NCBI GenBank assembly: GCA_900617975.1
Contig: UZAE01012068.1
Location: 1 to 64,000, forward strand
Direction: 5' to 3'
DNA length: 64,000 nt
Origin: Rodentolepis nana
Lineage: Eukaryota > Platyhelminthes > Cestoda > Cyclophyllidea > Hymenolepididae
Of this stretch, positions 54,805-60,504 are shown one piece after another. Position 1 is the stretch's first letter. Every line of letters begins with the position of its first letter. Under the pieces are notes generated by a model. It was not told the DNA's origin. It made no database searches and worked only from the letters and a program-made list of their open reading frames with translations. The position numbers were made by a program, and so were the translations under genes.

Positions 54805-57800
54805 NCCCCCCCCCCCCCCCCCCCCCCCCCGCCTCCATGAAACCCGAAGTCAACTAAAGGGTTAATGATAACTATCAAATCGCCTGGCATTTGGTACAAG
54901 TAAATTGTAAAGGCGAATAAAATTAATAAAATTTGGAAATTAAATTAATTTTACTGATCTAAATGTTCTGTGCTAAGCCACGAAGGTGCACTAAGTACAA
55001 ACAGACACGTGGCCAAAGGTCGCGCATAACTGTAGTATATGACATAAGATTCAATTTCATCCAATTAATTATAGCCCACACACAAAGACCAAAACGTATG
55101 GCTTTAAATTTAATTACATTAAGGAGAGAAAAACGCGTTTCATTTTACTCGATAAAAAGAGGACAATGTTGAGCGAAATTATTTAACCAAGACAAGTGGT
55201 TCATTTTGCTTCTCCTCAGCTCCATTTCTGTTATGCTGACAGAAACGAGCCTTTTGACAGCATATTGTTGATCTTTTTTCCATCTTCTCATCAAATAGTA
55301 TAATGCTTCTATTCACTTGTCACTAGACAAACCGTTAAAAAAATGAGGAATTACGCAAAAGCGTTTTCGTGACATTAGATTAATTGATTAGATAAAGCGA
55401 GCACTGCCTTCAATGACAATTGGGCTTGAGATCAAAAACGCTTAAATAGAGTGCTTTTTGCAAGAATATATAAATATTTGAAATAAATATGATTGTGGTG
55501 ATATTGACCCATTGAATCCATTGACGGATATTTGAAAAGTAATAATGGATTTCTAAGTGGGCCTAGCCTAAATAAACTTGGAGAATGTGTAATTGAAAAT
55601 TGAAATAAAAGCAATGTTCCCATGCAAATTAAATATTTTGTCCAATAAATTGGTACATATTCAAATATTACCACAAGCTCTCAATCGGCTCAATTGAAAT
55701 GCTCACGATCCCTAGTAAGTATTGCGGGTGAGCCAAATTATTGATGACCAGATAAGAAATCTGGACCCAAATGAATGCAAAGTGGAAGAAAGCGTTCGAA
55801 AACACGTGGTAAAGGAGAACACTTAAAATTACGTGAAGAAATTTCCTTCTTCTGCTTATAAATTGAATTCTAGATGATCCGCATCTAACGTTGTTAAACA
55901 TTCAGATAGTTGACAACGCCTAGTCGTATCTTCGTGCCTTGAAGAAGTGGATGTACTGTTTTAGCATGATCAACCCTTTAGTTATAGGGAGATGAAAATC
56001 AAAGATTGAGATGAGCAATTTCTTCCAATGATCCCTAAGTTGTTTATCGCCTTTACCAAAACGTGGACTGACGCTTATTCCCCGGGTAATAAATGTCATC
56101 GGTGTGGAGGAGTCATACCTTCCGCATCAATAATATATATGCATGCGTTGTTGCAACTGCAACTTCTCTCCTGGTATGTCAACTCTAGCCCATTGATAGC
56201 TCCTAACTAGAGAAGCCCGATCCCCAAGCATTGTAGTAATGCATTAAGAGTAATGATTTAAAAGGAATTCTCATTAAATTCTAATGATTTTTTTTCGGTA
56301 TGAACTATTACCCAGGGCAGATATTAATCCCGTAGGAAATTGTCACAATTACTATAAGGCAAATTGCAGACTTCAGATGCTTTGTTTCCGTGGTTTGATT
56401 TCTTACTTCTATCCGGAAAAAAACTATCCATTATTTAGAAAATCCAGCTGTTTCTCAATATTAAATGCATCTGCTACAATCACTGGTATTGATTAATGAC
56501 ACCAAATCTATACATTTAGAAGGCTCTGTTAATGTAGCATCATGTATTCCAGATGACTTAATCAAATTCGCGTGAGAAACTAAATGTAGTGGCGATCACA
56601 TTATTGATTTGCTCCATAAACCATCCCCTTATATGAAATCTTATTAGGTCTGCAGACTGTCCCTTAAATGGAGCATTCATAAAACCTATCTTGTTCCATA
56701 TTTGCAAGTTTCCTTAACCAGGTAACTATAACAATGTTCAATTTAAATTAATAGCAACCGAAATATCTAAAGAAAACATTCTCACGTAGATCGTGGTATA
56801 ATAAAACTCCAGTGTTAGGGGAATCTTAGGAGAAACATTGCAAATAAAACTACCTTCCATACAGCAATAGCAATCTCGTTCACATAAATTAGAAATGTTT
56901 CTACACGTAGTCGAATCCATTTCTCTGGGGGTTTCATCGCCACTTAAATTCTGTCTCGACCTCTCCTACTGTCAGGATTTGGTGCTTCATTAGCACCTAT
57001 ACCCGAGTAGTTCATAAAAATGAATTTTTGTTAGAAACCGACTGACATCCTTTCGCTAATAGGGATTTTACCTGACCCTCTGGAATGAGAACAAATTTTC
57101 CCAAAACTTGCCGCTCCTATAGTTACTTTGAAAAGCTGCTCACATTTACTTTTCGGTGTGTAATATGTCGATTATTTTGATTAAAAGAAGATGAAAGTCT
57201 TGCATTTCTAAGCCTTAATAAGAAAATGCAAATCACAAACGAGACTACTGAATTAAATAATTATTTTAAGGGCACTTAAGATATATTGAGGTATTTATAC
57301 TCTGTGCCAGTTACTATTCTGAAAAATATGCCCTCCTATTCGGCTAATTTTAAGCTTTCAAAGGAAAAACATGACCGTATCAATAAAAATGAAAGAAATA
57401 TTTTTTTCTTGAAATGCTTTGAGATAAAATAGTCAACTGGTGGAATAAATGCACTGAAATCAGTAACAAAAATGAGTCTAATTTCCTCATTGTAAATTGT
57501 CAAATCATTAATTCAATACGTATTATATGCAAGCAAGCCTAAGAAAGCGAAATAGAAACAATGGGCGCTATTCCTCAAAATATATATACAATTTTTAGGC
57601 TTAACTAAATTTCAGACAGTAAATTGACCTCAGTATGAGTTATAACTTGTGGCAAGAATGAACCAATCGCCAAAACGGATTTATAAACAGACACTAATAC
57701 TTCACCTTTGAGTGCGAATTTTTAAGCGAAGAACATGGAGGGGAAAATCAAACATTCACAGAGGTCAAAGTGGTCTGGATGTGACAGTTTATGGTTTTCA

Positions 57801-58953
57801 GTTCTGTTAATAATTTATTTACTCAACACTTAGAGAAAATTTTGATTTGAAAAAAAAACTCAGAACAGAAGAAAGCTCATTTAAACTAAACACGCTCAAA
57901 AATTTTCTGCATTTCTATTGAAAACATTTTCTAATTAAATTTATGAAGAAAAACATAAATAAATCGCGTGGAAAATAATGACTGAGGTAAAATTTAATTG
58001 AAGTATCAAATCATTCTTCATTCAATCAAAATTTCAAAATGGTAAAGCTAAAATTACTTAGATCCTAAACGTAATCATATTAACCAATTTCAATGAGCAG
58101 AACAATGATACAATAGCAAGTGTCCAAGAGAAAGTCATTTTAAAAAGGTTCGAAGAAAACTTACTTCGTAAAGACCAAATTCACCATCTTCTTCTGCAGT
58201 TTCAATATCATCGTCTATTGGAACCACAACATCGTCAATCGGACTGCTTTCGGGAACTGTAAATATTTAGAGTAAATTAATTTGAATAAATATAAATCAG
58301 TTTATTTCCGAGGTGACATAAAACATAAAGCCAATTTAAGCAAATTTCATAAAGCGAACATGTGCAACAGATATGTTTACTTGAGTATTTTGATTTAAAG
58401 CCTGGAAGAAATTAGTTTAATTAGAATTTTCATGCATTGAAACGATAGAGTAGTGTTTATCTAAATCACATTTCACACTCGTTTAAGGGGAAATGGAGTG
58501 CATAATGATAGGCAATTAAAAAGTCCATCATCATGAAATTAGACGCATACTAAAAATGTATATGAGTTACCTCGAGCTGAATTGTGGAAATGGAAACAAA
58601 CACATGAATATTTGCAATATAAACTGGAAACAAAGGTTACTTTTAAAAATTTTAAAAATATTTTGTTAAAATGAAAAAGGACGATACATTACGAGGACAA
58701 GAAATGTTTGAATTTAAGTCATGTAAAAATATAAAGGGCAATTGATAAACTCCAAAATATGCAAATATATCAATATTCCAGTAATAATCTTATAAACCCT
58801 ATAGGGAGAGATAATAAAAGCTGTTTATGGGAAAATAAAATTGAACCCACGTTCTTCAATTTTTCCTTCCTCAACAGCATAGTCACGGGTAGAGGAACGT
58901 CTACCGACGAATGAAATGACGCTGAATTTTTTTGACAAAGCTTCACTTGCCAT
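5930..58953 (-). CDS. kcc: K-Cl cotransporter (SLC12 family, KCC type), 21 coding exons, complete
   Basis: KCCs are plasma-membrane carriers that move K+ and Cl- together, usually outward, setting cell volume and intracellular chloride. Coding exons, in transcript order: 58953-58851, 58256-58165, 51501-51376, 33453-33307, 31220-31035, 28288-28059, 24686-24484, 23104-22952, 22277-22179, 21135-21078, 21001-20883, 16892-16718, 13787-13689, 12590-12471, 11911-11712, 11394-11232, 11155-11043, 9002-8701, 7242-6982, 6608-6226, 6155-5930. The lengths sum to 3,558 nt (1,185 residues plus stop), every phase fits and all introns are GT-AG. Seen: the QNIFG segment of TM1, SMSAIATNG and GPEFGGAVG of TM2-TM3, SIPVGT in TM6, [30 protein letters not shown] and the terminal GSGREVV block. 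Residues matching the KCC1 potassium site are N124, Y199, P433 and T436. The length is in the normal family range. The start is the first ATG; an in-frame TAG lies directly upstream in the genomic sequence. The exon model comes from homology and phase, without transcript data. Confidence 0.95.
6226..6608 (-). CDS. kcc: KCC exon 20 (acidic/lysine-rich variable region)
   Basis: Residues 984-1110 plus two bases of codon 1111. Low-complexity stretch rich in Asp, Glu and Lys, replacing the variable C-terminal region of vertebrate KCCs; no close homology seen. The donor GTAAGA overlaps an apparent ATG-TAA at the exon end. Its phase matches both neighbours and the next intron is only 70 nt. Confidence 0.88.
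6982..7242 (-). CDS. kcc: KCC exon 19 (WNK-regulated phosphosite 1 region)
   Basis: Residues 897-983 in 87 codons. [11 protein letters not shown] aligns with SDISAYTYERT, so T909 occupies the first of two inhibitory phospho-threonine positions known in vertebrate KCC2/KCC3. Downstream the sequence diverges from vertebrate members. Donor is GTAAGT. Confidence 0.93.
7243..8700 (-). other. KCC intron 18
   Basis: AT-rich, 1,458 nt; nothing recognisable besides splice sites. Confidence 0.8.
8701..9002 (-). CDS. kcc: KCC exon 18 (C-terminal domain, VHDGG motif)
   Basis: Residues 796-896. [24 protein letters not shown] and AEVEIVEM match the VWWIVHDGGMLMLL...CRMRIFTV...AEVEVVEM core of KCC C-termini. 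Donor GTTTGT is weak but phase-correct. Confidence 0.95.
9003..11042 (-). other. KCC intron 17
   Basis: 2,040 nt, AT-rich. A T-rich stretch lies near 10790-10820. No gene or repeat family recognised. Confidence 0.8.
11043..11155 (-). CDS. kcc: KCC exon 17 (C-terminal domain)
   Basis: Residues 758-795. [22 protein letters not shown] matches the [20 protein letters not shown] motif of KCC1. GTAAGT is the donor that keeps the phase into exon 18. Confidence 0.93.
11232..11394 (-). CDS. kcc: KCC exon 16 (C-terminal domain)
   Basis: Residues 704-757. [11 protein letters not shown] matches GLTIVGSVIQG of KCC1, and [17 protein letters not shown] matches the CQVVVASKVREGL region. Donor is GTGCGT, followed by a 76-nt intron. 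Confidence 0.93.
11712..11911 (-). CDS. kcc: KCC exon 15 (start of cytosolic C-terminal domain)
   Basis: Residues 637-703. [10 protein letters not shown] and [11 protein letters not shown] are KCC signatures and QLKAGKG ends the exon. The open frame continues upstream of the exon into intron 14, but the acceptor (TTATTAAG) and homology place the exon start at 11911. Donor is GTAAGA. Confidence 0.96.
11912..13688 (-). other. KCC introns 14 and 13 (around exon 14)
   Basis: Intron 14 (11912-12470) has an open frame reading into exon 15 that lacks homology. Intron 13 (12591-13688) holds an (AAT)n tract near 12810. No other feature. Confidence 0.75.
12471..12590 (-). CDS. kcc: KCC exon 14 (TM11-TM12)
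   Basis: Residues 597-636. [20 protein letters not shown] and IYKYIEYKG match the last two membrane segments of KCC1. Donor is GTATGT. Confidence 0.96.
13689..13787 (-). CDS. kcc: KCC exon 13 (TM10, [10 protein letters not shown])
   Basis: Residues 564-596. [10 protein letters not shown] and [11 protein letters not shown] match YLFVNLACA and NWRPRFKYYHW in KCC1. Donor is GTAAGG. Confidence 0.95.
13788..16717 (-). other. KCC intron 12
   Basis: 2,930 nt, AT-rich. A 104-residue open frame at 14714-15028 on the plus strand has no recognisable domain and is probably chance. Confidence 0.75.
16718..16892 (-). CDS. kcc: KCC exon 12 ([12 protein letters not shown]8-TM9)
   Basis: Residues 506-563. 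[18 protein letters not shown] is the strongly conserved intracellular motif of SLC12 cation-chloride cotransporters. Donor is GTAGTT. Confidence 0.97.
16893..20882 (-). other. KCC intron 11
   Basis: 3,990 nt. A short G-rich run lies near 19671-19690. No gene or known repeat recognised. Confidence 0.75.
20883..21001 (-). CDS. kcc: KCC exon 11 (TM7)
   Basis: Residues 466-505. [21 protein letters not shown] matches the [21 protein letters not shown] region of KCC1. It ends at the ...CLTG junction that precedes GAPRLLQ in exon 12. Donor is GTAAAA. Confidence 0.96.
21078..21135 (-). CDS. kcc: KCC exon 10 (TM6 end, extracellular segment)
   Basis: A 58-nt exon encoding residues 447-465. ADGRVLRDK matches IEGVVLRDK in vertebrate KCCs. 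The acceptor (ATTAAAG) has a poor pyrimidine tract. Donor is GTAAGT, followed by a 76-nt intron. Confidence 0.88.
21136..22178 (-). other. KCC intron 9
   Basis: 1,043 nt, of which about a third is SINE-like copy 2 at 21374-21696. The rest shows nothing recognisable. Confidence 0.8.
21374..21696 (+). mobile_element. SINE-like retroposon, copy 2 (KCC intron 9)
   Basis: Same family and same 5' end as copy 1. A perfect 14-bp duplication ATATTTTCTATTAG flanks it at 21360-21373 and 21697-21710. The tail is short (GAATAA). Inserted antisense to KCC. Confidence 0.88.
22179..22277 (-). CDS. kcc: KCC exon 9 (TM6)
   Basis: Residues 414-446 plus the first base of codon 447. [11 protein letters not shown] and SIPVGT are family hallmarks; P433 and T436 match ion-site residues in KCC1. 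The donor that preserves the reading frame (GTATCC) is four bases downstream of a better-looking GTATGT; see findings. Confidence 0.92.
22952..23104 (-). CDS. kcc: KCC exon 8 (end of extracellular loop, start of TM6)
   Basis: Residues 363-413 plus the first base of codon 414. [10 protein letters not shown] and [10 protein letters not shown] match the family signature ADIATSF...[10 protein letters not shown] further sequon is at N379. Donor is GTGAGC. Confidence 0.96.
24484..24686 (-). CDS. kcc: KCC exon 7 (large extracellular loop, four cysteines)
   Basis: Residues 295-362. Four cysteines (C297, C317, C330, C339) correspond to the conserved disulphide cysteines of the KCC loop between TM5 and TM6. 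Sequons occur at N312, N320, N333 and N346. FPAIPGLAS matches the EIPGIPGAA motif of vertebrate members. Donor is GTTAGT. Confidence 0.93.
25237..25261. repeat. (AT)n microsatellite
   Basis: About 25 nt of alternating A and T in KCC intron 6. Confidence 0.9.
25850..25863 (+). repeat. poly-C tract
   Basis: 14 consecutive C followed by TCCC, in KCC intron 6. A shorter C run lies near 36240-36248 in intron 3. Confidence 0.85.
28059..28288 (-). CDS. kcc: KCC exon 6 (TM4-TM5)
   Basis: Residues 219-294 plus two bases of codon 295. [14 protein letters not shown] and [11 protein letters not shown] match the TM4/TM5 region (NNMRVYGTIFLTFM in KCC1). It joins exon 5 directly, without missing residues. 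Donor is GTGAGT. Confidence 0.95.
30685..30705 (+). repeat. (CA)n microsatellite, imperfect
   Basis: About 21 nt of CA repeats with one interruption, followed by an AT/AAT-rich stretch, in KCC intron 5. Confidence 0.8.
31035..31220 (-). CDS. kcc: KCC exon 5 (TM2-TM3)
   Basis: Residues 157-218 in 62 codons. [22 protein letters not shown] and GPEFGGAVG are nearly identical to vertebrate KCCs. Y199 in ILFYLGTS corresponds to the KCC1 tyrosine that contacts K+. Donor is GTGAGT. Confidence 0.97.
32312..32350. repeat. (AT)n microsatellite
   Basis: 39 nt of alternating A and T in KCC intron 4. Confidence 0.9.
33307..33453 (-). CDS. kcc: KCC exon 4 (TM1 and start of TM2)
   Basis: Residues 108-156 in 49 codons. 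Contains [18 protein letters not shown], the unwound TM1 segment in which N124 matches a potassium-coordinating residue of KCC1. Donor is GTAAGT. Confidence 0.96.
36332..36357 (+). repeat. mariner left terminal inverted repeat
   Basis: 26 bp beginning TTGGGTTGACAACTAAGTC, directly after the TA target duplication. Pairs with 37594-37619 with three mismatches. Confidence 0.93.
36508..37545 (+). pseudogene. mariner transposase with one in-frame stop codon
   Basis: A 345-codon reading frame, the usual mariner length, interrupted only by TGA at 37045-37047 (codon 180). The N-terminal half has the paired helix-turn-helix DNA-binding region (GRPVEVD at 65-70) and WIPHQL, matching the mariner WVPHEL linker motif. 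The DDE/D catalytic residues are D154 (VTGDEKW), D248 (HHDNARPH) and D283 ([11 protein letters not shown]), giving the D,D34D spacing of mariners. Position 282 is Leu where many mariners have Ser. No frameshift was seen, so the copy looks fairly young but inactive unless the stop is read through or is a sequencing error. Confidence 0.93.
37594..37619 (-). repeat. mariner right terminal inverted repeat
   Basis: 26 bp; read on the minus strand it begins TTAGGTTGGCAACTAAGTC. Followed by the second TA copy. Confidence 0.93.
50404..50729 (+). mobile_element. SINE-like retroposon, copy 3 (KCC intron 3)
   Basis: Same family. A perfect 14-bp duplication AATTTATTTAAATA lies at 50390-50403 and 50730-50743. 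The tail is AAATAAATATATAA. Antisense to KCC. Confidence 0.88.
51376..51501 (-). CDS. kcc: KCC exon 3 (N-terminal tail, LHKLSTYTG motif)
   Basis: Residues 66-107 in 42 complete codons. The LHKLSTYTG stretch matches the LGKLVSYTN motif that precedes TM1 in vertebrate KCC1-4. Acceptor is TTTTAG and donor is GTGAGC. It is flanked by the two largest introns of the gene. Confidence 0.9.
54514..54903 (+). mobile_element. SINE-like retroposon, copy 4, diverged, with poly-C expansion (KCC intron 2)
   Basis: Recognised by GGGGTGTGAGATGGACTTATC at the 5' end and CCGAAGTCAACTAAAGG near the 3' end. Flanks ATTGTGGAGGTGGA (54500-54513) and ATTGTAAAGGCGAA (54904-54917) match at 10 of 14 positions, a decayed duplication. 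The body is more diverged than in the other copies and holds the poly-C run at 54771-54830. Confidence 0.82.
54771..54830 (+). repeat. poly-C tract with one unresolved base
   Basis: A run of C about 60 nt long with an N at 54805, expanded from the short C tract that the other SINE-like copies have at this place. True length is uncertain because such runs are hard to sequence and assemble. Confidence 0.9.
58165..58256 (-). CDS. kcc: KCC exon 2 (acidic N-terminal tail)
   Basis: Residues 35-65, strongly acidic, ending in GEFGLYE. This corresponds to the segment just before the conserved Leu-Gly-Lys-Leu region in vertebrate KCCs (the NLALFEE position). Acceptor is TTTACAG and donor is GTAAGT. 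Confidence 0.85.
58851..58953 (-). CDS. kcc: KCC exon 1 (start codon, N-terminal tail)
   Basis: Encodes residues 1-34 plus the first base of codon 35, cytosolic tail. Donor is GTGGGT. This donor, not the GT four bases further on, gives the phase needed by exon 2. Residues 9-12 read KFSV, matching the (R/K)FX(V/I) docking pattern of SPAK/OSR1 kinases. A possible 3' splice acceptor (TTTTCATAG) ends seven bases before the ATG, so 5' UTR may lie in an upstream exon or come from a trans-spliced leader. There is little homology in this region, so it is the least certain exon. Confidence 0.75.
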
Positions 58954-60473
58954 TTTTACCTATGAAAATTTTGTCTACATAAACCGAGGGCGACTTAAAA
59001 CAGGCGCAAAATTAGTGGGTATTTGTCAAGGTCCTACGAATAGAGCATGCAAATGGAGCAAACAAACACGCATAATCAAATTCTTTCTATAATTTAATTT
59101 TAACCATATCAAGCTAGTTTCAATAAATTAATTATATTTCAATATTTATTTTCTTTATCAAAGCACTTGGTTCTTAAATAATGTTAATAACTTATTATAA
59201 TACATTTACGAAACATCCAGTATTCTTACCCACATTTCAATTTCAATAAATTTTTATTCAAGAAATGAATTGACGCTTATATATAATTTCACCTCCAATT
59301 ATTGGTCAAGCCACTTGTTGTTATCAAGCATTTGCTGGCACAATGTTTATGGCGGAATAATAATTCGTACAGCATCTTAAATATTCATTCTAGTATTCAA
59401 TGATTCAATGAAAAATCATTACTAATTTCCCTTTTTGGAGAGGGAAAAGTATGATCTTAGTGTAATTGCAAAGACCCAATTTATTCTACTTGCATTCAAT
59501 ATAAATACGGTGTTAGTAATATAGATTCACCTTAAAATAGAGTTAACCGTTATCTCAATAAATATTCCTTTGGTTAAGTGAGAACAATTGATATTCTGTT
59601 ATTTCTTTCTCACTTTGGTTCAACAACTGTGTGTGTGTGCTACATGTATTTGAAAAATTGTATGTGCTCTGATATGGACTACTAATTTATTTTATAATAA
59701 TAGAAATATTATTCTGACTAACATTTACATATTTTAGCACTCAAAGCTAAAAATGGTACATTTGAGTTCCAATCAAATTTGTAAAACTGCATTTCTGCAA
59801 GCATTTTTATTACAAAACTTTTATTTCTTGATTTAAATAAACCATTCATATTTTCCTTGATTTCATTCTTGATGGTTTCGTTATAATTTTAAACTTCATT
59901 ATATTCACCTTTGAATTATATAGATGAATGACAATTTTGTAAACTAATCGCCTTATATTAATTGATAAAAGCTACCCAGATCGAGTTGGGTCACGTTAAA
60001 ATATTATCGGAAATTTATATATGTGTTCAAATTAATTGTTTACTTGAAGTCACTAGGCTTAATTTCTAAGGTTCTTGCATAAATCTTGAGATTAGGAATT
60101 TTTAACTTTCAAATATTATTCCCGATTAAGTCGTCTTGATGGAACCATTTTGTTTCATCTTCAGATTGATAAATAGGTTACAAATAATATTTAATGAAAG
60201 TAAAACTAAATACTTTTAAAAACAAAGCTAATTAAAAGTCTCCAATATGTTTTTTTACAGAATTGTAATAAATCATTTTGCATGTATTTGAATTAATAAA
60301 CCTGTTTTTATAATTAATTATTTGAAAAAAATAAGTTAATTTTTATATAAAAATATAAACACTTTCACGTCTTTTTAAGTTTTATTGCTGTGTTTAATTT
60401 CTCAATGAGATTTGCGTTGGGATAAATCTACTCCGCGTGCATTCCTGGTCTAACTGTTCTTGCCATAATCGTA
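58954..60473. promoter_or_regulatory. divergent intergenic region between KCC and the RRM gene
   Basis: About 1.5 kb between the two start codons, strongly AT-rich. It must hold the promoters of one or both genes if neither has a distant 5' exon. No unambiguous TATA box or CpG-rich core can be picked out. Confidence 0.5.
58960..58961 (-). promoter_or_regulatory. possible 3' splice acceptor just upstream of KCC start codon
   Basis: The minus strand reads ATTTTCATAG directly before GTAAAA and the ATG. An AG seven bases from the ATG could receive a 5' UTR exon or a trans-spliced leader. The AG also forms part of the in-frame TAG that limits the ORF. Inference only; no upstream exon was identified. 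Confidence 0.3.
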
Positions 60474-60504
60474 ATGAGTACCGATCAACTGAAAGACCCT
60501 AAAC
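60474..60504 (+). CDS. RRM protein exon 1
   Basis: Encodes residues 1-10 (MSTDQLKDPK) plus one base, then donor GTATGT. Joined to exon 2 it gives CTC (Leu11). Short, so supported mainly by phase and splice signals. Confidence 0.7.

Larger units (their letters stand above)
51502..58164 (-). other. KCC intron 2 (6.7 kb)
   Basis: Contains SINE-like copy 4 with the poly-C tract. Somewhat GC-richer patches around 53640-53920 and 56020-56220 have no recognisable content. Confidence 0.75.

Noticed and set aside
54625..54899. ORFs with poly-Pro or poly-Gly across the poly-C tract
   Set aside because: Artefacts of the C run within the SINE-like copy 4; the reading passes through an unresolved base.
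450..54900. Hammerhead ribozyme in the 3' part of the SINE-like family (CTAATGA...CAAAAC)
   Set aside because: The core would need CTGATGA and GAAA. The copies have CTAATGA (or CTAATGG/TTAATGA) and CAAA, and the stem II position does not pair properly.
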